Source: Paramecium pentaurelia (taxonomy: Eukaryota > Ciliophora > Oligohymenophorea > Peniculida > Parameciidae). Taken from it: a DNA stretch of 64,000 bases. Positions 13,308-25,317 of the stretch are shown here, piece after piece (within the stretch, counting starts at the first letter, position 1; each line of letters starts with the position of its first letter). Made by a program: the position numbers and the translations under genes. The DNA lies in the NCBI GenBank assembly GCA_905183005.1, contig CAJJDO010000089.1, positions 18,657 through 82,656 on the forward strand, given 5' to 3'. The notes below the pieces were generated by a model, which ran no database searches, was not told where the DNA came from, and saw only the letters and a program-made list of their open reading frames with translations.

Positions 13308-16300
13308 ATGTACTTGAATTGGCTTTCCCTTTTTTATTTTATAAGTATTGCTTATCAGAAAGAATAGCTTTATGAAAACTTTAATTCAAAATTAATTTCA
13401 TCAACTGCAGATTGGTAATGCAATCGACCAAGCTAGGGTAATTCGAAAATCTATAGTTGTAATAAGGGATCATAGGTTATTATTATAGATTATTCATGCT
13501 ATGAAATAGAAAAAATTATAACTGTTAATATGCCTCATTTTATCTATAAATTTATTTAGATATTTATGCATTTGGTAGTATCGATGATAATGAACCTACT
13601 AAGATATCAATTGATGATTTAGAAAAGTTAGAATATTATAAGCAGCCTTACTAAAATTGTCCATTTGGGAAGACGTTCTAATGTAATTACATACAACATT
13701 AAGATTGGAACTGTTAAATGGGAGAGACATTTATAATTTAATAATCTCATAAAAATAACTAAATAAAAATAAAATTACATAGTGTATTATCATCATCATA
13801 TGATAATGAAGCATATCTTTTAAGAAATGTGTAAATTTTTTATAATAGATGCTATAAAACTTGTAAAACATGCTCTAATTCAGAAAAGAATGGCTGTATC
13901 GATTGCTATAATGGAATGATCAGTAATTCAAACATCTGTGATTCATGTAATAGACTAAGTAATGAAAAATTCCTAATAATTCCTGATGGTTGTTAAAAGG
14001 AGTGCCCAATTGGCCACAGTTATGATGAAGATTACATCTGTTATTAAAATAATAGTAATTTTTTCTATATTTTAAGGATTATTGTAGATTGCAATATCAT
14101 CTAATATTTAGACACAAATATCATTAATTGAATAAAATATTATTTAACTACTATAATCTGCTATCTCAATAAGAATTGTAGTTACCATAAAATTCATAAC
14201 AAATTAAAATATTTATATATATTTTAATGAGAGATAAATATTAACAATCTACATCAATTAATTTATTTATATAGATCCTAATACAAAAGTTGCTCTTATT
14301 TTTTAAGGGACTGATAAAATTAGAATTGAATTAAATTCTAAAATTGATTCGACCAATTTAATTATTAAATTTAAGAATTCAGAAGTGAGTTCATCCATCT
14401 AAATTGAAGATTTTTAAATAGAATAGGAATTATGTGTTGAATTTTGTTAAATTTGTAAAAGCTACAATTAATGTCAAATTTGTGACACTTATAAGAAACT
14501 ATATAATGGCTTATGTGTTGATAAATGTCCTGAATCCACTAATGAAGTATAAAATAGTTGTTTTGAATTGGATGAAAAATTAGATGATTAGGAACATCTA
14601 ATTTGGAAAATATTGGTTAGAGAATTTTTCGACATTTCAACAACAAAAGAAAAAATTGATAATTTATTTACTCTTGAGAATAGTCTTAACAATAATTTAA
14701 ATTTTCAAAAAGGTTAAGGTATTTACTTTTCATACATTCCTGATAAAAGAATATTTGGGGGACCATTTGTTTGGGTAAATGCATAATTTAAATTTTTCCT
14801 TAAATTAACTGAATAAGAATAAGTTCTAAAATTGAGTTTTGAAGTCTTCTTAGGAAGTAAGTAAAATAAATAAAATTCATTACACTTTACTGTTAATAAT
14901 AATAACAATGTATAAACATTATTATTATCAAACAATTAAAATGTCTTAGAAGACCATAGTTGGGATGACAATTATAAGACATAAAAATTTGTTGTAACTT
15001 AAATGGTTTATTATCAATCAAGTAGGTAAAATGAATTAAACATACTATTTCATTGTGATAGTGATGACAATCAAGCTTTTTGTGGAATTCAAAACTTTAA
15101 AGTGATATCAATTTAATGCTAGAAAGGCTTTTTATTTGATTAATATAATTATTACTTGAAATAAAACCCTTGCATTCCTATTTGTGGTGATAATCTTGTA
15201 GTAGGTAATGAGGAATGTGATGATGGAAATCTAGAGCCATTTGATGGATGTTATTTATGCATGTTTTAATGTGAAGAGAATTGTAGTTTTTGTATTTATG
15301 GGTAATGTTTATTTACATTAAATTCAATAATCTATAAGTTTGATATTATTGATCTTCCACCATCTCAAAATTAGGAAGTGTTATGCTAATTATCATGTCA
15401 AATTTGTATTAGTAATATGTGTATCTAATGCAGTTAAGGTTTCTATTTAAATTTAATAACTAATTAATGTGAAACCATATGTGGTGATTCTATTGTTGGA
15501 GGGAAGGAAGAGTGCGATGATGGTAATTTAGATAATTATGATGGATGTTCATACTGCTAATTAGTTAAATTTAATAAATGTGATTATGATGTAGATAATT
15601 CTAAATAAAAGTGTGCAGTATGTCATTTTGGCATTTGTATTTAATGTAATTAAGGATATTACAAAGAGGATGATAATTGTTATTCATATTGTGGTGATGG
15701 ACTAGTAAATGAATAAACAGAAGAATGTGATAATTATAATGAAATAGGATGCGTGAATTGTAAAGTAGCAGATGGATATATTTGTGTTAAATTAGGTTTA
15801 TCTCCTTGCTTAACTTGTGGCAGCAATTGTATTGAATGTTAACGAATAAATTAGGATAAACTTTAATGTTTAAGTTGTTTAGATGGATATTATCCATTCA
15901 ATGATGAATGTCTTATATGTGATTCTTATTGTATTACTTGCAAAGATCAACCAAATCTATGTACTTCTTGTTACAGAAATGATTGTGAATTATGCGAAAG
16001 ATTTCCTGGTCTTTATACTGACATTTAACTAAAGAAGTGCATTTCAAAATGTGGAGATGGAATATTAATCAAAGAATCTGAGGCTTGTGATGATGGAAAT
16101 TAAAATAATAATGATGGATGTAATTCAGAATGTAGTATTGAATACTCAAAAGAAATGATAAATTCTCAAAAAAGATGGGAATATAAAGGAAAGAATTCTT
16201 ATTAAGTTTACTTATAGAATTTGGATCTCAATTTAAATTGTCAATCGGCAAATATAACAATTGATCGTTACAAAATCGAAGATTTCTAGTACAACTTTAC

Positions 16301-17903
16301 AAAATATAATGAAATTTGTATTTTTCAATTTGAATATTCAACTTCAATATTCAAATATAATACTATACATGTGATCCTTTCAATTTCAGTCTAATCTTAT
16401 AGAATTTTGAATGAATTGGATTAATTTTAAGTCTAATTTACTATTGAACCATAAGAATAAATCATTAGATCAGAAACAGAATAAGTTTATGCTGAAAAAA
16501 TAGAAAAATATATGTAGAATTTTGCTTTATTAATACTTATACTAATTCCTTTATCAATAATAACAGAAACATATGAGTATTTATGGAATATATTAGAAGT
16601 TTTAAGTTGGATAAATAATTTCTATTTTTTTAATGTTAAGTATCCATTTGTAGCTGAATACTTTTTTATTATAAGTGATTGGTCATAAATAATAGATTTT
16701 CCAACTTTTTAAGGGTGGAATCAACCAGGATGTGATTATTATTTTTAAGCCCCCTAACGATTTTAAAATAAAGGAATTAATCCCTTATTTATTAACAATG
16801 CCCAAGTATCATTCATGTTTATATGTTCAGCAATAGTATTTTATGCTATAAATTATTTAATTTTAATATTATTTTCAATTCTAGATTCAATTTTAAAAAA
16901 ATAGATTATTGTCAACTTAAAACATTTTAGTATATTTAATTTATAGAAAATTTCCACTTTAAATCCTAATGCTCGAACCAAATAAGTTATAATTTAGTAT
17001 AACTAATTTACTTCTAAAATAGTTATTAAATTAATAGCAATTTCTAAAAATTTTAAAAGTAAAATAAAATCAACTATTAACTTATGCTTTTTGGATATTA
17101 CAATGGCCATAGTATTGTAATTAACTTTCGCTAAGAGATTTGAAAATCTCATTATCACTTTTAATCATGGATTAGCATTCTTTTCAATAGGATTAATTTG
17201 TTATTAACTCTACTAATAATGTCAAACCCTCAACATCCATAAACTTTTAGCAGAGAATTAACAATTTAAAGAAAAATATGAAATATATTATGAAGACATT
17301 AATACAGAGATTTCATTTGGATATTATTACAAATTAATAGGGTTATTAAGAAAAGTATTCTACATATTTTTCATGATATAATTTTATTCTTACCCTTTGA
17401 TTCAAACATCTTTATGCTTAATATCTAGTTCACTAGGTTTTATATTATTATTTTATGTGAATCCTTTCTCAAATAAAATGATATATTTCACTCATTTTAT
17501 ATCAGAGCTCTGCTTAAATACAATCATACTAATTGTTGTTTTATTAGCAGTTCATGATTAAAACAATATAAATTTCATTGAAAATAATATAATTATAATT
17601 GGATGGATTATTATATCTTTTGTAGTTTTAGCTGTTGTCTTTGAAATAACAGTGTTATGTGTTTTATTAATTAAATCTTTATACTAAAAATTGAAATTTA
17701 TTCTGGGTAAGTATTAAAACATCTAAAATATAAATTAGGAACCAAGTAACCAAATTCCAGAGTCTAAAAACAACTTGCAGAATCAATAGAATCACTAACT
17801 CTGTAAAATAAAACAAAAATAATCATTAAATAATTTACCCATTAGACGAATCAATTTAAGATTTTATGGCAAAATGGAATGTAACTAAAACCTTTAGAAA
17901 TGA
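13308..17903 (+). CDS. Large Cys-rich polytopic membrane protein (Myxo-type CGDG...CDDGN...DGC repeats)
   Basis: About 1520 aa in ciliate code. The ATG at 13308 starts a signal peptide (MYLNWLSLFYFISIAYQ). A Cys-rich ectodomain follows, with CxxC spacing like furin/GCC2-type repeats (CYKTCKTCSNSEKNGCIDC near 13850). Four repeats of the form CGD(G/N/S)-x-ECDDGN-x-DGC begin at 15183, 15480, 15690 and 16050; this is the DUF4215/Myxococcus Cys-rich repeat common in ciliate surface proteins. From about 16520 some seven or eight hydrophobic helices form a C-terminal membrane region, then a short Gln/Asn-rich tail to TGA 17901. A 22-nt intron lies at 14055-14076. One unexplained one-step frame change falls between about 13490 and 13560; apart from that the frame is open throughout. 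Likely a cell-surface receptor or transporter-like protein; ligand unknown. Confidence 0.85.
14055..14076 (+). other. 22-nt intron in the Cys-rich gene
   Basis: GTAATTTTTTCTATATTTTAAG interrupts the codon AGA. Removal moves the frame of the N-terminal Cys-rich block into the frame that stays open to the stop at 17901. The size is typical of Paramecium introns. Confidence 0.75.
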
Positions 17904-18294
17904 TATTTTATTTGAATGTGAACAAACTATAAATTAGGATTAATATTACGAATAAAACTTCCATATTTAAAAATTGATTTTTTTTTTCTATAAATTAAAT
18001 TTGCAAAAGTGTTTTAGAACAGCAGTATTATTAATTAATGAGTTTGAAATTCTCTTGAAGCTGATAAGTAAAAGCTTCATTGATTTATTGAACGTTCTTT
18101 AGAAATTCCTTGTTATTTTCTTTATAGAATAAATTATTATATTCATTTGCTATTTTAAATCTTAATTTTGATATCCATTTACTTATAATTAAAGACTATA
18201 TTACAATTTCTTGTCTAAATTACAATATAAATTTAAATTTAAATTACAGATAAATAAACAACAATAATAGTGTAAATTAGTGGATGAAGTTTTT

Positions 18295-20488
18295 ATGACC
18301 GAAATTATTTCTTTCAGAATTGACAGAAATCAACTTATTAACCAATATCATACAAAGCTTCTGACTTAAAAAGGAAAAGCATTCTAAATATCAAATTTGA
18401 TTAATATTAATTAATATGATTTCATTAAGATCTAAAATGCCAGAGTACTCGAACTCTATATTGAGGAACTAAATTATAAAAGAATAAGAAGTAGATAAAT
18501 GGGATTAAAACAAAGGGAGACTTGTTAAGACTAAAATTCAAATTACAATTACATAAGAGAATTACATCATCTACTCATCTAAAGAAGGTGTAATTTTGAG
18601 ACAGTATATGAGGATTTGTTATTTTTATAAAGGGAATTAAATTAAGACAATTATATAAATTCAGAAGTTTTGAATAATATGGAATAGATTATACATCTTA
18701 AATGGCATGGTGAATATGGACAGAATTAAAGAAAATTAGGCAAATGGGTAGCCACTTGGAGTGGGGAAGCTCTTTAAAATGTTGGAGGATACTACAAAGA
18801 TGGTTTAAAGGAAGGTTTATGGAAGGAGCCAATTAAGAATTATTAGAGGTATACAAAATTAAAAAATCTTTATATAGTAATGCTTAAGTATTTGAAAGTG
18901 GAGGATATTTTCATAATTAAAAATGTGGTCGATGGAATTTCATTTAAAATAACGAAACTATGTATTATGATTTATCATCGATATAGAGGAGGTGGATCAT
19001 ACAATCAGCAAGCTTAGAAAAATGGTAAATGGACTGAATTGTAGGAAGGTTTTTCAGATGATTTATAAGTAACTTGGAAAGGTGAGTACAAAATTGGTAT
19101 AAAAGTTGGTATATGGGATATTTTGTATGAAAATTCAAAAATGTAAAAATAATCTATAAAAAAACTTATGATAAAAATTAACATATGTGTGTAATAGTGG
19201 TGGTGGATCATTTGGAGATGGTTAAGGAATTAAGTAGGGCAATTGGGTGGAAATATGGAAGGGATTTTATTATTTCAGTTAAGTAACTGAAAATGGTGAA
19301 TATAAGAATGGCAAAAAATTTGGGAGATGGGATATTTGGTATAAGGATATAGAGAATAATACAATTACAAAGATGTAAAAAAATCATAATATAAATGCTT
19401 TTATTTTTTAAGTGGAGGTGGATCATATGATGAAGGAGGCAATAAGTCAGCTAATTGGGTGGAAATATCAGATGGTTTTTGCGAAGATTCTTAAGTAATT
19501 TATCATGGTGAATATTAAAATGGGAAAAAAATTGGTAAATGGGATATTTGGTATAAGAAGGAGTATGGAGATTTAGAAAATACAAGAATGTAAAAAATAA
19601 TATATAAAAAGTGTATAACTATACAAAAATATGTGTGCTTTAAAGTGGTGGTGGATCATATGATGAATAAGGCAATAAGTAAGGTAGTTGGGTTGAATTA
19701 ACGGATGGTTTTTGTGAAGATTCTTAAGTAATTTAGGATGGGAAATATAAAAATGGAAAAAAAATTGGTAGATGGGATATTTGGTATAGAGAAGATGATG
19801 AAAACATTAAAATGTAAAAAATAATATATAAGTGCGTATACTAATACATTTATGTGTGAAAGTGGGGGTGGATAATATGATGAAGAAGGTAATGGGATAA
19901 AATTTGGTAAATGGGTAGAAATTTCGGATGGATTTTACGATTCTTCTTAAGTAACTTGGGATGGTGATTATAAAAATAATAAAAAAATTGGTAAATGGGA
20001 TATTTGGTATGAAAATTCAAAGATGTAAAATTATAATATAAAGTGCACAAAATAATATTCAATTTTTTTGATAAAGTGGTGGTGGATCATACGATGAATT
20101 AGGTTAAGAGATTAAATTGGGTTATTGGGTTGAAGTTTCTGAAGGTTTTAAATATGATTAACAGGTAACTTGGGATGGTGAATATAAGAATGGCAAAAAG
20201 TTTGGTAGATGGGATTTATGGTATAAGGATATAGATAGTAATAAAATTACAAAGATGTAAAAATATGATATAAAGCGCTCAAAATAATAATCAATGTGTT
20301 TGAAAAGTGGTGATGCATCATATGACGAGCTAGGTTAAGAGACAAAATTGGGAAATTGGGCGAAAGTTTCGGAAGGTTTTAATAATGATTCTTAAATAAC
20401 TAAGAAAGGTGAATATAAAATTGATAAAAATTTTGATATTTGGATGATTAGAGAAAACAAAGTAAAAGAAATAGATTACGAAAAATGA
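18295..20488 (+). CDS. MORN-variant (GGGSY / GxWDIWY) repeat protein, nine exons
   Basis: Exons: 18295-18848, 18878-18961, 18987-19142, 19198-19374, 19413-19589, 19646-19813, 19863-20024, 20077-20256, 20308-20488; coding sum 1839 nt, 612 aa, no stop until TGA 20486. Each exon from the third on encodes one module of about 55 residues: IGGGSYDE..., a GxWVEISDGF centre, then VTWDGEYKNGKKVGRWDIWY. The G/W spacing resembles MORN_2/YwqK-type repeats, which often serve as scaffolds, but the biochemical role is unknown. Every intron splits the same Ile codon (AT|T, phase 2). The last module is worn (GDAS instead of GGGS, FDIW). The start is uncertain: ATG 18499 (MGLKQRE) is in frame and would give 544 aa. 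No signal peptide or membrane segment. Paralogue of the gene at 49542. Confidence 0.85.
18849..18877 (+). other. 29-nt intron 1 of the MORN-variant gene
   Basis: GTATACA...TATATAG between AG and T (Ser codon). The paralogue at 49542 has a 25-nt intron at the equivalent site, again before an 84-nt exon 2. Confidence 0.75.
18962..18986 (+). other. 25-nt intron 2 of the MORN-variant gene
   Basis: GTATTATG...GATATAG, between AT and A of an Ile codon directly before GGGSY. The paralogue has a 23-nt intron here. Confidence 0.75.
19143..20307 (+). other. Six module-boundary introns of unusual length
   Basis: Introns 19143-19197 (55 nt), 19375-19412 (38), 19590-19645 (56), 19814-19862 (49), 20025-20076 (52) and 20257-20307 (51). 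All start GTAAAA and end AAG or TAG, and all sit before GGGSY in phase 2. They are longer than the 20-34 nt usual in Paramecium. The last is a multiple of three and has no in-frame TGA, so retention would add 17 residues without breaking the frame. Confidence 0.7.
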
Positions 20489-22079
20489 AATAGTAAAAAT
20501 ATAAAAATATATATTAATCTTATAAATGAATAAATATTTTTCGGCGAATCTTAACTATAAAAAAATAAAATACCATCAAAAATTATTAGAAAAACAAGAT
20601 TGAAACCTCCCCTTAAATTTTTGAGTAATTATTTTAAAAGAAAATGAGAAATATTAAAAATTAAAAGATAATTATTTTAAATTAAAAGTTCATTTTTTTC
20701 AACATCAAAGGCTCTATTATAATAGAAAGTAATTGTAATTATCCTTTTAAGAAATCTCCTAACCCATACGATTATGTCCTCTATAAATGAAGGTCATATA
20801 TTTAGAGTTAGTGAGAACTTTGAACTAAATTAATGCTTTCGAACTAAATCTAATTGATAGTTAAAAGAATATATTTATATTTCATTTAAATTTTAATTGT
20901 CTTCTTTCTATTTAATGTGATAAAGGAATTCAAAAAAGTAGTAGTATAACCATAAATATTTGAGTTTAACTCTCAAATACTAAATTATTTTCAATTAACA
21001 ATCACTAAAGTATAGTTTTGGTATGACCAAAATTGTAATTCAAATCAAAATCAGGGAGAGTTACTGCGAAAGGAATAAAAGATACTCCAGTATAAATTAA
21101 ATATCTATTCTACTCTCCTTTAAGAATAATCATAGATTATTTATTATTAATAATCTTTATCATTTACTTGTTAATCGAAAATAGCTCTAAAATTATTTTA
21201 AAGTTTAATATTTTTATATATAATCGCTGCCTATAAGTTGATTTTAAGGAGATGTTTAAATTAGTAATTATAACAGTTACATTGTTAATTTTAATTTCTT
21301 TATATTCAAATAATATTGTAATTTTAATTTTTTTCAATAGAGAATAGATAACTTTGAATTAATAAGATTTTCTTCGAAATTAACTCTTATTTACTTACTA
21401 TATTAAAGAATATTAGATTTAAGAGGAGAAAAATGAAATTATTTACCACCAATCTCAGCGTAAAATATACTAAAAATCTTTATATATATGAAATCTCTCT
21501 ATTTTTATATATATATATTTATAATACTAAAACTGATTATCCTATATTATAGATCCTGTTCAGATTACAAAAAAATTCAAAAATAAAATTGAATACTTAT
21601 AAAGAATATTATTAAGTCACTAAGAAATAGTTGTAATAGTAAACTAATAGTTAATCAGATTAAGAACTTCATATTTATAGATTAAGCTTTTATGCTTTTC
21701 AGTTTATTAATCATAATATTATAGTGCTATAATATCCTAATTTTTTGAGCAAATAGATATGCCTTAAAGATGCATATAAATTCTGTAATTTAAAATAATT
21801 TTATTCTTATTTTCCAATTTTAGATGTTAATCCTAATAAGTAGAAATAATTTAAAAAGCATTTTTGATAATATTAAAATAATATAAATAAAGGATTCTTC
21901 GAATAAATGAATTTCATAAAAAAGTTTATATTATTTGAATGAATATCATATACACGTATATCTTCATATGTATTTTCATAATAATTACAAATTTATTAAT
22001 AACAATTAAATGTTTAGACTTATGATTGAGTAATTATATATAGTATCAAAAATATCTTGATCTTCCTTTTTTTTTCATA
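20489..22079. other. AT-rich intergenic stretch
   Basis: No coding frame stands out on either strand. Contains simple AT runs (for example around 21480-21530) but no repeat or RNA that I can support. Confidence 0.45.
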
Positions 22080-22505
22080 ATGATCTCCAAATTCGATCCA
22101 AATATAGAAGGAATTGCATATACTTTAAGAAGTTCATTTAGACCTCAATTTTTATGCTTCTGGCTCTTTTCTGTTGATTGGCTTGCTGTTAGTGATGGAA
22201 ATATGTGCAAAAAGATGATTCATCAGGCTCCTTAAGCTTTTCGTAATTCTTTAAAAATTACCTTTCGTAAGAATAAATAATTAAAAAGACAATATTTTCT
22301 AGATGAACACTAGCAATAATTTCTGAGGTAAATGAAATTTTTATAGTATTTGCAATTCTTTGGATACATTTCTTAGTCTTTGAGGACCATTATTTCTAAT
22401 CTCAAATTATTTGATTCCATTATAGACCCAAAAATTGAGTTGTATGAGATACAACTATAGAGTTGTTAACTGAAAATTTTAAATATTATTAATTGCAAAA
22501 ATTGA
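22080..22505 (+). CDS. Hypothetical protein, 141 aa
   Basis: ATG 22080 to TGA 22503 in ciliate code, without introns. Contains a hydrophobic patch (FLCFWLFSVDWLAV), a basic middle (RKNKQLKRQYF) and a leucine-rich end. No family recognised. It uses a wider codon range than the surrounding intergenic DNA, which supports coding, but a chance frame or a fragment of a larger gene cannot be excluded. Confidence 0.4.
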
Positions 22506-22800
22506 GATTGATTTCCAATTTATATCAAAAAATACTCAATAATAATCACGTAATCTGAATAGTACATAAATTATCATTTAATAATATCTAAGTTATTAAA
22601 TTAAGTGAGTCTATGTATATACATTTTAAAAGCTAATCTTAAAATAACTAAGATAATTTATTAGATGCAAGCAAAAAATAATTTAAATAAAAATTACTAA
22701 ATTAATATCCATTTTAATTCAAAATTAAATAAAAGAGGAATTCTTTACCAATTTATATATATAAATATAATAACTTTTTTAATTAATTAAGACCTATCAT

Positions 22801-24888
22801 TCAACCCTTTCCAACAAAAGATGTCATTCTAGATGATGTTGATTAAAAAATTCAAAATTTTATTTAATTTACAATAAAGTTTCTAATATTCCCTTCATTA
22901 CCATTTTCTTTGCCTAATACAATTGTGATTAATTCAAGGTCCTAAATGATTGAAAATTTTTTATTGGCTTCCTTATTCATTGATCATAATTAACATCTTC
23001 AATGTTGATTCAAAATAGCAATCATTGGTGTACTATTATCACCCAAACCTAATTAATTAATCTAATATTTTCATCAAAGCTTCTCTTCCTTTTATATAGC
23101 TTGAAAATAAGGATTAGTTGAATCCAATCCAACTTCTTATTTTGAAAAATCTTAATCACATCTTCTACCCATCAAAGCCTAGATATAAAGCATGTATTTC
23201 TTTTGAGGATGATTATTTTAAAAATAAGTTGCTATTTTATAGATTAATTCTTCTGGAACTCTATCCCAATATGCTAATTATGGATGAGTGAATGAGTATC
23301 TATCACTATTAAAATAGGCTTGAACTTTCAAAAGGTCTAGCAATCATTCTACTTCCTGCAAAATTGAAAGACTCAACCTTGGTTCTGACTACCTAATTTT
23401 TTACATACTAATTATTATATTTTTTAGTCTTTTACATGGCTCTTTAAGGAACTCCAATTACATTATCCAATTTTAATTAACAATCTACCTAATTCAAATC
23501 AAAATCCATATATTTAAAAGAGAGTTCAAAATCATCACTATTATTAATATTAGATAATCCATTTAACAAAAAGGGAAGGCAACAGCAAACTCAGATGTGA
23601 AATAGTGTCATTAGGTAGTTCTTATATGTCGTTTGTTCTTCTCTAATTAAGGCCTAATATTTTGTATGGATCAAAGTATATGGTCCACCTCCTCATTCTG
23701 GAGTAATACCCTACACCATATAAATGAATTTTTCAGGATTCCTTTTATATTCTCTGATATTTCTAAGTTCAGTCAAGATCAATCTATATCTTTATCGTGT
23801 GTCACTATTTGCAATCATAGTTATTTTAGAATCAGTATTGTTTGTTAAAGAAAAGGTTTCCAATAAAGGTTTTATTTCTACATTCTAAACATTATATTTA
23901 TAAATTAGATCATTCACTTAATCATACTATGATTAATCACTTAATCATACTATGATTAAGTTTTGAAATTAGCAATAATAACCATATCTGATGCTTTTGC
24001 ATTAGCATTTAAAAGCGAGATTTTTTTGGATATATTTTTTATTATTCGTTTGATTGAGTCAACCTTAATCATCGATTAGGTAAATATTAAGAATGATAAA
24101 TTAATGATTCCTCAATATAAGAAATATTCTATATAATAATAAGATGGGTAATTTTCTTTAAATATTCTTTATTTTTTTGATTGAATAAATAATTTAACAG
24201 CATAATTAAGATACTTATAATCATTTTATTCAATCCTTTGAAGCATTCTACTTTTAGTAATCAACTCAGTCAATGAATTTGGTTAAGTTGGATGGAAAGT
24301 GAACACATTCTTAACTCTATTAATTTTTACTTAAATTTTATTTATAAATATATAAATTTATAAATACTTTATCTCTTTGATTAAAATATTCGATAATTTT
24401 AAATTAATCAAGATATTCATATCTAGCATAATGACTGCTTAGTCTATCAAATATCATAAAGCTATAAATATGACATAATAATGGTTCTGGTTAATCCTTT
24501 TCTCCACAAATTAAGTTCTCCATTTCCTTTCCTTAATATGTATTATCAAAATAGATGGACAAGGCATCTTGTAATAATTTTGTTTCTTCTTATGCTAAGT
24601 TATCAATATATGCATCTAAGATTTGTAGGATTGTCTTTTTCTTTCTAGGGTTAATGTGTCTGAAGTAATTATACTATTAATCAATTTTTATTTATATTCC
24701 CAGATCGATAAATCTAATTCGAGATTATTCGAGTGATGGTTCTTCTTGTATGAATTTTTTAATTTCTACAATAGAGTAGCTTTTATCTCTGCATTTGCTA
24801 CAATCCAAAGAATGTTCTTTTCTCTTAATTATATTTCTTTTAAATTCACAGACAACAAATATTTAGGCTTAGTTTAGGTGAGTTGCAT
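22801..24888 (-). pseudogene. Large conserved-looking protein gene, broken; family uncertain
   Basis: Minus-strand coding is obvious in ciliate code. In order from the start near 24888: MQLTQTKPKYLL, a Cys pair in HSLDCSKCRDKS, a helical block with TILQILDAYIDNLAQEETKL, YSFMIFDRLSSHYARYEYLD, NVFTFHPTQPNSLTEL, GGGPYTLIHTKYQALIREEQ, then SFTHPQLAYWDRVPEELI, KYMLYIQALMGRRCDQDF and LGDNSTPMIAIL. Several frame changes and TGA codons interrupt these blocks; one near 24350 could be an intron, others look like mutations. The block GGPYTLIHTKYQALIREEQTT and the length recall the C-terminal part of large ubiquitin-hydrolase-like proteins, but I cannot establish that. Called a pseudogene because of the number of interruptions. 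Confidence 0.5.
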
Positions 24889-25317
24889 TGTTTAAGTAGG
24901 ATGTAATCGATTGTAACATATATTTAAAAATTAATGATAATTTATTCTAGGATAGTGATAGATAATACTAATGTTTTTTGAGGGTTGTTGATAATATAAT
25001 AACAAATAACAGAGTAGGTCAAATTATGAGGTATTAATAGACACTTAGAAGTATGGAATTTGACTATTTGAGGTAATGAGCAAAAATTATATTGATAATG
25101 ATTTCGATTAAAATATTAATCTATAAAATTGATTAAAGTGAGAATTAAATTAGATTGAATAATTAAGATAAAATAGAGTATATCTAATTGTAGCTGCAAT
25201 TAATGATTGTTGGTTAATTAAGTATAAAATAATAATTATTATTAGTATCAAGTCAATAATATAGAATAACACGATGCTATTTTATACAATTAAAATCTGA
25301 GGAAAAATGTATTAAAA
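24889..25317. other. Spacer between divergent genes
   Basis: AT-rich spacer between a minus-strand gene starting at 24888 and a plus-strand relic starting at 25318. No further feature seen. Confidence 0.4.

Noticed and set aside
13481..13507. 26-bp internal eliminated sequence between TA dinucleotides
   Set aside because: Would repair the frame and has the right size, but its ends do not match TAYAGYNR; kept only as a hypothesis.
19014..20062. Minus-strand ORFs over the MORN-variant gene (19014, 19208, 19850)
   Set aside because: Shadow frames of the intact plus-strand exons, rich in His/Tyr/Phe as expected for antisense of Gly/Trp/Asp codons.
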